Notes: generated from the sequence alone by a model not told the origin. Positions 1-8,986 are shown, numbered from the stretch's first letter. The stretch is DNA of 64,000 nt from Butyrivibrio sp. (GCA_017413105.1 JAFPVA010000130.1:62001-126000); one strand, 5' to 3'. Numbers and translations are program-made.

Positions 1-868
1 CTCCGTCAAGATCAAAGGAAAGTTCATCCCGCATAGAACCTATTTCGTCAATAGCAGCCAAAACTTCCTCTGCAGTTTTACAGAATCTGTGTACTACGAC
101 AGGAACTCCTGCATCTGAGAGAATATCCAGAGCCCCGCAGTGTGACTCCATAAGTTCTGCAGGGCCATCCTGAATATTAAAGATAAACATTTTAAGACCG
201 CGGCTTCGGGTAATTTCAGGATCAAGCTGTCTCAGCGTTCCGGCAGCAAGATTTCTTGGGTTAGCTGCAGTTTTTTTGCCAGCTTTTTCCTGCTGCTCAT
301 TAAACTTTTCAAAATCCTCATGGGACATATATACTTCGCCGCGAAGTTCGAGATAATCATAAGGAAGATCGAGCACTTTTTTTACATCGGGAATAACAAG
401 GGCGTTTGCTGTTACATCCTCTCCGATAAGTCCGTCTCCTCTTGTTTCTGCAAGATCCAGATGAAGTTTCCCGTCATCTTTTTTACTATACCTGAGCGTC
501 ATTGAAAGGCCATCAATCTTTATCTCTGCAGAAAAATCAGCTTCGGGATGAAGAGCATGGACCTTATCAACCCATTCTGTTACTGCTTCTTTTGTAAAAA
601 CATCCTCTATGGAAAGCATGGGAACGTTATGGGTAATCTTGACTCCTGCTTCTCTTTTTGCAGTTCCACCAACAATTTTACTTGGAGAATCCGGCATAAC
701 AAAATCAGGATTGGCTTTTTCAATCTCCTTAAGACGCTGCATAAGCATATCGTACTCATAATCTGAGATTTCAGGCTCATCCTGATTGTAATATAAGTCC
801 ATATGATGCTTGATTGTTTTTACAAGTTCATCATACTCTTTCTTTATTTCTGTCTTATCTGTTTCCAT
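1..868 (-). CDS. ligA: NAD-dependent DNA ligase, N-terminal part (runs off window)
   Basis: Seals nicks in duplex DNA during replication and repair, using NAD+ to adenylate an active-site lysine. Translation of the minus strand gives about 289 residues from an ATG at 868. The adenylation motif KIDG is visible with its lysine at about residue 117, as is the upstream conserved segment around PMLSIEDVF. Downstream conserved stretches include ETRGDG, ELRGEV and NPRNLAAGTLRQLD. The oligonucleotide-binding, zinc, HhH and BRCT domains would lie beyond base 1. An in-frame ATG at 877 is an alternative start. It follows the pseudouridine synthase gene by 16 bp and is probably co-transcribed with it. 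The truncation is only the window edge. Confidence 0.93.
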   Translation of the reverse strand, partial: METDKTEIKKEYDELVKTIKHHMDLYYNQDEPEISDYEYDMLMQRLKEIEKANPDFVMPDSPSKIVGGTAKREAGVKITHNVPMLSIEDVFTKEAVTEWVDKVHALHPEADFSAEIKIDGLSMTLRYSKKDDGKLHLDLAETRGDGLIGEDVTANALVIPDVKKVLDLPYDYLELRGEVYMSHEDFEKFNEQQEKAGKKTAANPRNLAAGTLRQLDPEITRSRGLKMFIFNIQDGPAELMESHCGALDILSDAGVPVVVHRFCKTAEEVLAAIDEIGSMRDELSFDLDG

Positions 869-884
869 AATCCCCATCCCCAAC

Positions 885-1598
885 TTATATTTTTATACCG
901 GCTGCATTATAGAGCTTTTTCATCTCTATATCTGACAGCTCAACAAATTTCCCGGCTTTCAGGTTATAGTCAGATAATCTTACCGTCATAACCCGGATTC
1001 TTTTTAGTTTTTGCACTTTGTAGCCAAGAGCCTCGCACATACGCCTTATCTGACGATTAAGCCCCTGAGTCAATATTATTTTAAAAGAATCAGGACCGGT
1101 TTTGGAAATTTTGCAGCCCCTGGTTGTTTTGTCTAGTTCTTCAAGATAGACACCGTTAGCCATTTTATTAAGGAAATCACCCGAAATCTTCTTGTCTACA
1201 ACGACTTCGTATTCCTTCTCATGCTTGTTAGCGCCCCGCATCATGGCGTTGATGAGATTTCCGTCATTTGTTAAAAGAAGTAGTCCTTCGCTTTCTTTAT
1301 CAAGCCTTCCCGCATAAGTTACTCTTACTGGATATTTAATCGCATCACTAAGCGTTTTTTCTGCGTGCTCGTCTTTTTCTGTACAAACAACGCCAACAGG
1401 CTTGTAATAGGCAAGAACGACCTTTTTTTCCTGACTTGATATTTCTTTTCCATCAAGTGATACTCTGTCGCCTTCAGAGACATGTTGCCCGGGCGTAACT
1501 CCACTTCCGTTTACCATGACTCTGCCTGAGCTTATTAACTTGTCAGCTTCTCTTCTTGAACAGATTCCACAGGAAGCAATATATTGATTTAATCGCAT
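885..1598 (-). CDS. rluF: 23S rRNA pseudouridine synthase, RluF/RsuA family
   Basis: Isomerises a specific uridine of rRNA to pseudouridine. The 237-aa protein has an N-terminal S4 RNA-binding domain (about residues 1-48, with the SRREADKLI helix) followed by the RsuA-type catalytic domain. The catalytic aspartate is D100 in the GRLDKESEGLLLLTNDG motif. The C-terminal GLNRQIRRMCEALGY motif is typical of the RluB/RluE/RluF/RsuA group. The exact target site cannot be fixed from sequence; RluF (tandem 23S/tRNA specificity) is the closest remembered relative. It lies between mecA with its terminator and ligA. No strong Shine-Dalgarno is visible before the ATG at 1598. Confidence 0.88.
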   Translation of the reverse strand: MRLNQYIASCGICSRREADKLISSGRVMVNGSGVTPGQHVSEGDRVSLDGKEISSQEKKVVLAYYKPVGVVCTEKDEHAEKTLSDAIKYPVRVTYAGRLDKESEGLLLLTNDGNLINAMMRGANKHEKEYEVVVDKKISGDFLNKMANGVYLEELDKTTRGCKISKTGPDSFKIILTQGLNRQIRRMCEALGYKVQKLKRIRVMTVRLSDYNLKAGKFVELSDIEMKKLYNAAGIKI

Positions 1599-1615
1599 TT
1601 TTGTAATTCTTTTTT

Positions 1616-1648
1616 AAAAAGAACGGTTCAGAATCATCCAAACCGTTC
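1616..1648 (-). terminator. Rho-independent terminator downstream of mecA
   Basis: On the minus strand an 8-bp stem GAACGGTT/AACCGTTC with a 12-nt loop is followed directly by a run of T residues. It lies 9 bp after the mecA stop codon and ends the mecA transcript before the pseudouridine synthase gene. Confidence 0.85.
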
Positions 1649-1656
1649 CCAATTAC

Positions 1657-2511
1657 TCATACTTCAGCAAGCTTATTTAAAGCATTATCTTTTATAAGGC
1701 AGTTGAAATTCTCCTTATAATGAGCGATAACATTCGGATTTGTAGCCTGGAAGTGACCAAATTCATAAGCCATGGTGAAAAGAGCAGCAAACAGCTTAGG
1801 ATCCTCTTCCTTTCTGATAAGATCCAGGTAGTATCTGCCATCTGCCTCATTTTTGTACAGTGAACTCTCAACCTTAAGGTCCTTAGGAGCTTTATTACAG
1901 AAAGAAATCACCGTTCTGATATCACTGAAGGTAAATACATATTCATGGAACTTAAGTCTTTCCTGATCTTCGATTGGTGCTTTCTTTGCTCCGCTTGAAA
2001 TCTTTGCAGCCTTTTTCTTGCCATCTTCTATTGTAGCACCCTGATTTACAGGAATCTTGTTCTGATTATTGTTATTGACGGAAATACCGGATTCATCCAT
2101 GATATTTTTGACATTATTTGTAAGCTGCTTAAGGTTCTTCAGATATTCGTTGAGTCTGTTAATTCGCTCTTCGTCAACGGTCTCTCCAAGATCTTCAAGC
2201 ACATTCTTGGGAAGCTTGATGCCGGCTTTCTCAGTGAGATTTCTAAGGATTTCTCCAAAGGAAGCTGAAGCATTTTCAGATAAAGTCAATGAAATGGAAT
2301 GATCAGGAAGCACTGTTATCTGCATTGGCATAAACGAACCGGTTGGCTTATAATCAACCTCTTCTTCTGCCTTTTTCATAACATCATGGAGAAAATCCAT
2401 AGCTTCCTTCTTCTTCTCAAAAAGATCTTCAAGCTTTATTCCCTGCTCATCCATGTCATCTTCAGTGATGATGCATGTAACTGTATCTTTATTTATTCTC
2501 TTAAATTCCAT
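1657..2511 (-). CDS. mecA: Adaptor protein MecA (ClpC substrate adaptor)
   Basis: MecA delivers proteins to the ClpC-ClpP protease; in Bacillus it controls competence, sporulation and other regulators. The N-terminal segment (residues 1-55), starting MEFKRINKDTVTCIITEDDM and continuing through IKLEDLF and KPTG, matches the substrate-binding half of the family. The C-terminal half (about 185-284) has the ClpC-binding ferredoxin-like fold, with FSDIRTVISFC and SSLYKNEADGRYYLDL. At 284 aa it is longer than the roughly 220-aa Bacillus protein; the extra length is a Lys/Asn-rich linker around residues 135-185. It is flanked by its own candidate promoter and terminator, so it looks monocistronic. 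Confidence 0.88.
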   Translation of the reverse strand: MEFKRINKDTVTCIITEDDMDEQGIKLEDLFEKKKEAMDFLHDVMKKAEEEVDYKPTGSFMPMQITVLPDHSISLTLSENASASFGEILRNLTEKAGIKLPKNVLEDLGETVDEERINRLNEYLKNLKQLTNNVKNIMDESGISVNNNNQNKIPVNQGATIEDGKKKAAKISSGAKKAPIEDQERLKFHEYVFTFSDIRTVISFCNKAPKDLKVESSLYKNEADGRYYLDLIRKEEDPKLFAALFTMAYEFGHFQATNPNVIAHYKENFNCLIKDNALNKLAEV

Positions 2512-2536
2512 CTGAATACTACTTTCCTTTTAAACT

Positions 2537-2565
2537 AATACAAATCTTTCCGGATAATAAGTCAA
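2537..2565 (-). promoter_or_regulatory. Candidate sigma-A promoter of mecA
   Basis: Minus strand TTGACT, 17-bp spacer, TGTATT, ending 26 bp upstream of the mecA ATG. The position between hypE and mecA and the good -35 element support it. The -10 is imperfect, so this is a moderate call. Confidence 0.5.
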
Positions 2566-2582
2566 AAACTATTGTACAACAT

Positions 2583-3593
2583 TTAGCAGATTCTTGGAAG
2601 ACCTTCTCCGTACATTAAACCAATTACTCGTCTTCCGCCAATTTTAGTACGTAGTACCACATTATTTATATCGGCAGCTTCTTCAGATTTTCTAACGGAT
2701 CCTATTATGCAGGCGTTTTCACCGTATTTGGACTTTCTTATAAGTAAAAGAGCTTTTTGCGCGTCTTCTTTATGTACAGATAAAACCATTTTTCCTTCAT
2801 TACCCATATACATAGGGTCAAGGCCAAGAATTCCGCAAAAATCCTTTACAGCAGCTGATACAGGAAGTGACTGCTCATCCAGTTCAATTGTACATTTGGA
2901 TGCGGAACAAAATTCGTTAAGAACAGTTCCAAGCCCTCCCCTTGTTACATCTCTCATGGCGTGTACTCTGATTCCATTATCAAGAAGGTTAGAGACCATA
3001 TCACAAAGAGGAGCATTATCCGATTCAATATTTGTCTCTATGCCCATTCTTGTTCCAAGAATTGCGGCATGGTGATCTCCAAGATTGCCGGATATGATTA
3101 TAGAGTCCTCATCCTGAAGCTTGAAAGGCCCGGGAACATCAAGCGAATCCTCGATAAAGCCCACACCTGAAGTATTTATTATAAGCCCCGGCTCACCGCC
3201 TTTATTCTCTATAACCTTCGTGTCGCCGGTAATTATCTTGACACCAGCTTCCCTGGCAGTTTCAGCCATGGATTCTATTATTTTATCAAGAACTTCGATA
3301 TCAAGTCCTTCCTCAAGAATGCAACCACAGGTGAGATACATTGGTTTTGCACCGCTCATAAGAAGGTCGTTTACAGTTCCGCAAACTGATAAACGACCAA
3401 TATTTCCTCCGGGGAAAAGAATCGGTGTCACCACAAAGCTGTCAGTAGTAACAGCAAGTCTTCCGTTTCCGGGAACAACAGCCGAATCCTCTAATCTGTC
3501 CAAAAATTCATTTTTAAAATGTTTTGCAAAAACTTCTGAAATAAGCCTGGAAGTAGATTCTCCGCCACTTCCGTGAGCCATAGTTATCTTCAT
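2583..3593 (-). CDS. hypE: Hydrogenase maturation protein HypE
   Basis: HypE receives a carbamoyl group from HypF on its C-terminal cysteine and dehydrates it to a thiocyanate. This is the source of the cyanide ligands of the [NiFe] active-site iron. The 336-aa sequence starts MKITMAHGSGGE and ends in the diagnostic PRIC tail, whose last residue is the carbamoylated cysteine. The PurM-like fold is shown by AVTTDSFVVTP, the ISGNLGDHHAA block and the MRDVTRGGLGTVLNE block. It is the last gene of hypF-hypC-hypD-hypE, 88 bp after hypD. No terminator is visible in the few bases before the mecA promoter. Confidence 0.95.
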   Translation of the reverse strand: MKITMAHGSGGESTSRLISEVFAKHFKNEFLDRLEDSAVVPGNGRLAVTTDSFVVTPILFPGGNIGRLSVCGTVNDLLMSGAKPMYLTCGCILEEGLDIEVLDKIIESMAETAREAGVKIITGDTKVIENKGGEPGLIINTSGVGFIEDSLDVPGPFKLQDEDSIIISGNLGDHHAAILGTRMGIETNIESDNAPLCDMVSNLLDNGIRVHAMRDVTRGGLGTVLNEFCSASKCTIELDEQSLPVSAAVKDFCGILGLDPMYMGNEGKMVLSVHKEDAQKALLLIRKSKYGENACIIGSVRKSEEAADINNVVLRTKIGGRRVIGLMYGEGLPRIC

Positions 3594-3681
3594 ATTTTAA
3601 TTCCTTTTATATTATTGATAATATGCCCATAATGACATAAAACAATAGAGCATTTCATGATTTCAATCAATTCATTAAAAC

Positions 3682-4728
3682 TTAGCGTCTTCCTGAGACA
3701 AAATAGTTGTAACAGCTGCCCTCGGTGGAAACCATACATGCACCATGTGCATTATCAGGTGTACAGTTTTTACCAAATAATGGGCATTCGTAAGGCTTTA
3801 CTTTCCCGACAAGTACGCTGGCACAAGAACAACCTTTTGGCATATGATCCTCGTCCAGGCCTATACTTCCGGCATCAAATTCCCGGTATTTTTCTCTAAG
3901 AACCATTCCGGAACCTTTAATCTTACCCATTCCTCGCCAGGAAGAATCAGAAGGCTCAAAGTATTTATTAACCAGCTCTTTTGCCTTTAAATTTCCTTCA
4001 TTAGTTACTACGCTCTTATAGAGATTTCTGATGCCACTTTTTCCCTTCATTGAAACAAGTGCATAGATCGTCATAAGAAGCTGCCCGCCCTCAAAACCCG
4101 AAACGACAAATGGAATGTTAAGTTCATCAGAAAGCTGTTTAAAAATATTACTGCCTGTAACTGCTGCTACATGACCTGGAGCAATAAAACCATCAACTCC
4201 TCCGCCGTTATTAACAACCCACCGTATTACTTCAGGCATTGTCTTCAGAGATGTAAGCAGCTTAAGATTCTTAATATTTTCTCGCATTGCCTCTTCTATA
4301 ACCATCGCATAAACAGGCGTTGTAGTTTCAAAGCCAATTGCAGCGAAAACAAAGGTATGATCAGGGTGTTCCTTTGCAAGTTTTATTGTCTCCATTGGGG
4401 AATAAACCATTTTAACGCTGGCACCTTCTGCTTTTGCATCAGCAAGGGATTTATCAGTTCCTTTTACCCTTATAAGATCTCCAAAGGTAAGTACCGTTGT
4501 ATTATCCTGCTTTGAAAGCTCAACAAGCTTATCAATAACAGCTGTTACTGTCACACAGACGGGACAGCCGGGGCCTGAAATAAGCTTTATCTTTGGTGAA
4601 AGTATGGAAGGTATTCCATTTTCAGAAATTGCAGCGGTATGAGTACCGCATACTTCCATGATCCTTACTTCATCTCCATCATATTCTTTTAAAGCTTTTA
4701 CAATTGTCTCTAAATTAGTAGCTGTCAT
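3682..4728 (-). CDS. hypD: Hydrogenase maturation protein HypD
   Basis: HypD is the Fe-S scaffold on which, together with HypC, the Fe(CN)2CO unit is assembled. Conserved cysteines are seen in EVCGTHTAAI (early), GPGCPVCVT (the redox pair) and the C-terminal cluster motif spanning CSCASV, YECPLFGKNC, HGACMV and EGSC. I place the start at ATG 4728, one base after the hypC stop (TGA-T-ATG). The open frame extends upstream to 4839 but only overlaps hypC with non-family sequence. The resulting 348 aa fits HypD. Tight coupling to hypC suggests translational coupling of the two partners. Confidence 0.95.
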   Translation of the reverse strand: MTATNLETIVKALKEYDGDEVRIMEVCGTHTAAISENGIPSILSPKIKLISGPGCPVCVTVTAVIDKLVELSKQDNTTVLTFGDLIRVKGTDKSLADAKAEGASVKMVYSPMETIKLAKEHPDHTFVFAAIGFETTTPVYAMVIEEAMRENIKNLKLLTSLKTMPEVIRWVVNNGGGVDGFIAPGHVAAVTGSNIFKQLSDELNIPFVVSGFEGGQLLMTIYALVSMKGKSGIRNLYKSVVTNEGNLKAKELVNKYFEPSDSSWRGMGKIKGSGMVLREKYREFDAGSIGLDEDHMPKGCSCASVLVGKVKPYECPLFGKNCTPDNAHGACMVSTEGSCYNYFVSGRR

Positions 4729-4729
4729 A

Positions 4730-4948
4730 TCAGATGGTAAGTCCCTCGATTTCTCTGAAAAGTTCATCCATTTCATCAGCCATCTTACTATCCATTGTCT
4801 GAATAATAAGACCTGCATGAACCAAAACTTTATCCCCAATCTTTACATTTACAAGACCGGCTTCGGCATTAACTATATTTCCGTTAAAATCAACCTTAGC
4901 CTTAGTTCCATCAAGTTCAATAACAGTTCCGGGAATTGCTACGCACAT
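4730..4948 (-). CDS. hypC: Hydrogenase assembly chaperone HypC
   Basis: A 72-aa protein starting MCVAIPG. Cys2 (Cys1 once the initiator Met is gone) binds the iron being decorated on HypD and then escorts it to the apo-large subunit. The small OB-like barrel signature (VNVKIGDKVLVHAGLI) is present. It follows hypF by 11 bp and is directly followed by hypD. Confidence 0.95.
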   Translation of the reverse strand: MCVAIPGTVIELDGTKAKVDFNGNIVNAEAGLVNVKIGDKVLVHAGLIIQTMDSKMADEMDELFREIEGLTI

Positions 4949-4959
4949 AAAAATCCTTT

Positions 4960-7251
4960 CTAAACATCATGCAACAGTCCATAATAGGCCTGTCCCAATG
5001 AGATTCCTGCATCTCCGGCAGGAACAATTTCGTTAGTATATACTTCAAAGCCATTATCTGATAATTTTTTTATCGCATTTTGCAGAAGAAGTCTATTAGC
5101 AAAAACTCCTCCAGACAGGCAGACTTTTGTTTCGCCTATTTCTTTTCTTATCAGCTCACATACTTTTAGAATACAATCTGCGAGAAAATAATGAAAAGCC
5201 AGAGAAATAACTTTGGTTGAATAGATTTGTGATACTTTCAGTTTAAGGATATCATCAAATAGTTTTATCTGATTTATTATATACTGACCTTCACAAATGT
5301 CTATATTTATATCAAGCTTTGGAACATTATTATCTACGATATTTAAAGATAAATAGTCCCATGCATATTTTTCCAATGAGGTAGCACATTCACCTTCAAA
5401 AGAATTCTCATGCTTTATATCAAGGAGTGATGATATTGCATCAAATAATCTTCCGACACTGGACGTCAAATAGGTTCCTATATTATTATCCAGAGCAGCT
5501 TTAACGATGTTGGGTACTTCCTTGGAAAGTGCGTATTCATAGCATTCCTTTACCTGTCGTGCATTCTTTGGTGCAATATCTCCTCCGCATAGCTTTACAT
5601 AAGAAAGATGCCCTTTCCTTTCAAAAGAATCTCTGTTGCAATACAATATCTCTCCACCCCATATATTTCCATCAGTTCCGTATCCTGTACCGTCAAAAGC
5701 GATTCCTATGCAGCTATCTAATGACTTCTCAGCCATAACTGATAAAATATGGGCATGATGATGCTGAACCTCCAAAAGAGGAATATTCTTTTCTTTTACT
5801 ACATCTTCTGCGATACGTCTAGACTGATATAGCGGATGCATATCACAGACAACTAAATCAGGAGTAAAGCTGTACATTTCAGAAAATCTTTTATAGATTT
5901 CTTTTTGATTTATTAATGTACTATAATCCTTCAAATCTCCTATATAAGGAGAAGGAATGATTCTTTCATGTTTTCCAAAGGAAAATGTATTCTTAAGATC
6001 ACCGCCAAGTGCAAGCACAGAAAACTTACTTTCACCTATTTTATGAAGTAAAACAGGAAGCGGTACATACCCTCTTGATCGTCTTATATATGAAGTCTTA
6101 AAAGTATCATCCGATATCTTTGTGACAAAAGCAACCGAATCATCTTGAGGAACATTTATCTTTCTTTTATGATAAAGCATACCTTCTGCTTTGTTTTCAT
6201 CGAGAAATTTTGTTCTGAAGGAATCATCTGAAATCTCTATAGGTTCGTCAGAAATATTGGCGCTTGTAACAATGAGAGGCCCTACAGCATCTGTTAAAAG
6301 CCTGTGGATCCCACTTGAAGGTAGAAATGCACCTATATATCTGCTATCCTTACATACCCCATAGTCTAAATCCTTTTTCTTTTCCAAAAGAACTATCGGC
6401 CTTGGTGAGGATTTTAATAGCTTTTCTTCTTCATTATTGCAAAAACAATACTCTCTAATACTTTCAATATCTGAAAACATTACAGCAAAGGGCTTTTTTT
6501 CTCGCCCCTTGATATTTCTGATCTTTTTTGCCACCAAGTCTATAGGTCTGCCAATAAGCTGATACCCGGAAATTCCCTTAAGACCAATAACCTTGTTATC
6601 AAGTAGAAGCTTTGCCGCGTCATTTACTGCAGAGTCTTTTTCCTTATAAATAATCTTGGTACCACTAAAATATTCAAAAAGCATCTGAGGTCCACAGTCG
6701 TGACAGGAAATAGTCTGAGCATAGGTTCTGCGACCATAATGATATTCTCTATCACATTTGGGACACATCTTAAACTCATCCATTGTGGTGGTTTCACGGT
6801 CATAAGGAAGTCTGTTTAAAATACTTATGCGTGGTCCACAGCTGGCACAGCTAATAAGAGGATATCTGTATCTTCTATCCCTGGTATCAAGCATTTCCTT
6901 AAGACATTCATCGCAGATGCCAATATCCGGAAGAAAGATTGGAAGGTCTTGAAAATCAACTTTACTGCTCTCTATGATTTCAAAAGAACTGCCATTATTA
7001 GAATCTGTATCAACCTTGTCGTCAATACACTCACACTTAACATCCAGAACAATTGCGCCTTCCGGAGCCTCATTTCTCAAAACTTCAACAAAAGAAAGAA
7101 CATCTGCTTTAATTCCGATTGCCAGGATTTCAACGGATGCTCCTAAATTCTTTACATATCCACCAATTCCGTATTCAGTTGCCTTTTTCAGTACGAAGGG
7201 TCTGTAACCGACTCCTTGAACTGCACCAATCACATGCAAAATTTGTCTCAT
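4960..7251 (-). CDS. hypF: Carbamoyltransferase HypF
   Basis: HypF turns carbamoyl phosphate and ATP into carbamoyl-adenylate and passes the group to HypE for CN ligand synthesis. The 763 aa show the full four-module order. An acylphosphatase domain (about 1-90) carries R17 in GVGYRPF and N35. A double zinc-finger region (about 110-185) has CDECL, CASCGP, CPKCDREYHYGRR and CHDCGP. A YrdC-like domain follows (about 200-380), then a Kae1-like domain (about 390-763) with HHHAHILSVM and GTGYGTDGNIWGGE. It is the first gene of the hyp unit, 119 bp downstream of echF beyond two stem-loops, so it may be expressed by read-through from the ech operon or from its own promoter. Confidence 0.95.
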   Translation of the reverse strand: MRQILHVIGAVQGVGYRPFVLKKATEYGIGGYVKNLGASVEILAIGIKADVLSFVEVLRNEAPEGAIVLDVKCECIDDKVDTDSNNGSSFEIIESSKVDFQDLPIFLPDIGICDECLKEMLDTRDRRYRYPLISCASCGPRISILNRLPYDRETTTMDEFKMCPKCDREYHYGRRTYAQTISCHDCGPQMLFEYFSGTKIIYKEKDSAVNDAAKLLLDNKVIGLKGISGYQLIGRPIDLVAKKIRNIKGREKKPFAVMFSDIESIREYCFCNNEEEKLLKSSPRPIVLLEKKKDLDYGVCKDSRYIGAFLPSSGIHRLLTDAVGPLIVTSANISDEPIEISDDSFRTKFLDENKAEGMLYHKRKINVPQDDSVAFVTKISDDTFKTSYIRRSRGYVPLPVLLHKIGESKFSVLALGGDLKNTFSFGKHERIIPSPYIGDLKDYSTLINQKEIYKRFSEMYSFTPDLVVCDMHPLYQSRRIAEDVVKEKNIPLLEVQHHHAHILSVMAEKSLDSCIGIAFDGTGYGTDGNIWGGEILYCNRDSFERKGHLSYVKLCGGDIAPKNARQVKECYEYALSKEVPNIVKAALDNNIGTYLTSSVGRLFDAISSLLDIKHENSFEGECATSLEKYAWDYLSLNIVDNNVPKLDINIDICEGQYIINQIKLFDDILKLKVSQIYSTKVISLAFHYFLADCILKVCELIRKEIGETKVCLSGGVFANRLLLQNAIKKLSDNGFEVYTNEIVPAGDAGISLGQAYYGLLHDV

Positions 7252-7284
7252 AAGAGTAGAAAGTCCTATAAGTGGAGCGTAAAA

Positions 7285-7322
7285 ATTTCATAGGAATGTG
7301 AAAGAATTTTCTATGAAATATA
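7285..7322 (-). terminator. Second stem-loop between echF and hypF (terminator-like)
   Basis: A perfect 9-bp inverted repeat ATTTCATAG/CTATGAAAT (7285-7293 and 7311-7319) with a 17-nt loop. On the minus strand it is followed by T5. It lies just after the main ech terminator and 34 bp upstream of hypF. It could be a back-up terminator, an attenuator of hyp expression, or an operator. Confidence 0.5.
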
Positions 7323-7363
7323 AATAAAACCGATAGTTATGCGTTTGCATAGCCATCGGTTTT
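7322..7363 (-). terminator. Rho-independent terminator of the ech operon
   Basis: Right after the echF stop, the minus strand carries AAAACCGAT ... ATCGGTTTT (9 bp) with an inner TATGC/GCATA-type stem, then a T/A-rich tail. This is a strong intrinsic terminator separating ech from hyp. Confidence 0.85.
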
Positions 7364-7370
7364 AGGATTT

Positions 7371-7889
7371 TTATTTATCCTCAGGCTTAGCTGCTGGAGT
7401 TTCAGCTGGCTTAGCAGGAGTCTGTGCCGGTGCTGCAGGTTTAGCCTGCGCTGGTGCTGCTCCGCCTGCCTGAGCGGCCTGTGCTGCCTTAGCAGCTGCT
7501 GCGGCTGCTGCACGCTCCTTAGCTGCCTTCATGAGTGCTTCCTGCTCAGCGATAGCCTTATCGGAAAGCTTAAAGGTCTTAGTAACCTTCTCCTCACCGG
7601 GCTCCTGGAAACGAAGTCCCATGGAAAGTGACTTCTTAGGACAGTTATCAACGCAGCATCTGCACTGAATACAACTCATAGGCTTTATTGACCATGTCTT
7701 TGCAGCCTTATCTACGGTAATTGCGTGAGTTGGACATTTGATTGAACATAGACCACAGAGCACGCAAAGATCCATATCATTTTCTACATGTCCTCTTGTA
7801 CCTGCCGGATACTCTTTTTCAACCCTTCTTGTCTTGGGCTTTGATACAAGATTATGAAGAATAGTATTCTTAAAACTTACAAGTGCCAT
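7371..7889 (-). CDS. echF: Ech hydrogenase ferredoxin-like subunit EchF (2x[4Fe-4S])
   Basis: An electron-transfer subunit that passes electrons from soluble ferredoxin to the Ech catalytic core on the cytoplasmic face. Two classic [4Fe-4S] motifs are seen: CVLCGLCSIKCP (about residue 42) and CIQCRCCVDNCP (about residue 73). It has 172 aa; the final 60 or so residues (from about 112) are an Ala/Pro/Lys/Gln-rich low-complexity tail not needed for the ferredoxin fold, resembling the tail of EchC. Last gene of the ech operon, 17 bp after echE, with the ech terminator 7 bp downstream. Confidence 0.92.
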   Translation of the reverse strand: MALVSFKNTILHNLVSKPKTRRVEKEYPAGTRGHVENDMDLCVLCGLCSIKCPTHAITVDKAAKTWSIKPMSCIQCRCCVDNCPKKSLSMGLRFQEPGEEKVTKTFKLSDKAIAEQEALMKAAKERAAAAAAAKAAQAAQAGGAAPAQAKPAAPAQTPAKPAETPAAKPEDK

Positions 7890-7906
7890 AATTAATCTCC
7901 ATTTCT

Positions 7907-8986
7907 TTATCTTTCAGTACAGCTGATACAAGGATCGATAGTAAGAACAAGAATCGGTACATCAGCAAGATCGCAGCCTTTAAGAGTCTCAACAAGACCT
8001 GATAGGTTTGCAAATGTGGGAGTGCGGACTCTCATTCTGTCTATGAACTTAGTTCCGTTAGCTTTTACATAGTAAAGAGCTTCACCTCTTGGCTGCTCAA
8101 GTCTCATCATATATTCGCCGTTAGGGAATCCCTTAACAGGTACATCGATATCTCCTGAAGGAATCTTATCGATAAGCTGTTTGATAATATCAAATGCCTG
8201 GAATATCTCCTTGATACGGCACTCTGTACGAGCGTATGAGTCTCCCTCAGTGCTGATAATAGGCTCAAAATCAACATCACCGTATGCGCAATAGCCTGTG
8301 CTACGAATATCTCTTGCGATACCGCTGGCACGAAGGAAAGGTCCTGCGCATCCAAGGGCATCAGCCTGTTCTGCAGTCAGAACACCTACACCGCGAAGTC
8401 TTGTCTGAACAGCCATATCTTCAAGGAATGGCTTCGCAATGACCTTAAGATCTTCTTCCATTCTGGTGATTCTCTGATAGAAATCCTTAAGCATTTCATC
8501 AGGAACATCTCTTCTTATTCCGCCAATCTTCATAACTGAGAAGATTACACGACCACCTGTTGACTGCTCAAACATATCAAGAGCATCTTCTCTAAGTCTC
8601 CAGCAATCCATGTAAAGAGACTCAAAACCAAAGGCATCAGCTAAAAGGCCAAGCCAGAGAAGGTGTGAATGAACTCTTGAAAGCTCTGACCATATTGTAC
8701 GAAGGTACTTTGCTCTCATGGGTACATCGATGTCCATAATATGCTCAACAGCCTCAGAATAACCAAGGCCATGACCTAATGAACAGATACCGCAGATACG
8801 TTCTGCAACATATACCATTTCGTTAAAATCTTTTTTCTCAACCAGCTTCTCAAGACCTCTGTGGATAAAGCCGATGGAAGGGATAGCTTCAACAACCTTC
8901 TCATCCTCCATAACAAGGTCCAAATGAATTGGTTCCGGAAGAACCGGATGCTGGGGTCCAAATGGAATTACACTTCTTGTAGACAT
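7907..8986 (-). CDS. echE: Ech [NiFe]-hydrogenase large (catalytic) subunit EchE
   Basis: Carries the Ni-Fe site that reduces protons or oxidises H2; homologous to complex I NuoD. The four Ni-Fe cysteines are C65 and C68 in RICGICSLGH (L1 motif) and C353 and C356 in DPCISC (L2 motif). Group 4 hydrogenases of the Ech type have this short, about 360-aa form. The protein stops at TER right after L2, so there is no C-terminal peptide to be removed by a maturation protease, and none is encoded nearby. The SD sequence GGAGG lies a few bases before ATG 8986. It sits between echD and echF. Confidence 0.96.
   Translation of the reverse strand: MSTRSVIPFGPQHPVLPEPIHLDLVMEDEKVVEAIPSIGFIHRGLEKLVEKKDFNEMVYVAERICGICSLGHGLGYSEAVEHIMDIDVPMRAKYLRTIWSELSRVHSHLLWLGLLADAFGFESLYMDCWRLREDALDMFEQSTGGRVIFSVMKIGGIRRDVPDEMLKDFYQRITRMEEDLKVIAKPFLEDMAVQTRLRGVGVLTAEQADALGCAGPFLRASGIARDIRSTGYCAYGDVDFEPIISTEGDSYARTECRIKEIFQAFDIIKQLIDKIPSGDIDVPVKGFPNGEYMMRLEQPRGEALYYVKANGTKFIDRMRVRTPTFANLSGLVETLKGCDLADVPILVLTIDPCISCTER

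Noticed and set aside
3682..4839. Longer HypD of 385 aa with a hydrophobic N-terminus
   Set aside because: The first 37 residues are hypC read in another frame; ATG 4728 right after the hypC stop fits family length.
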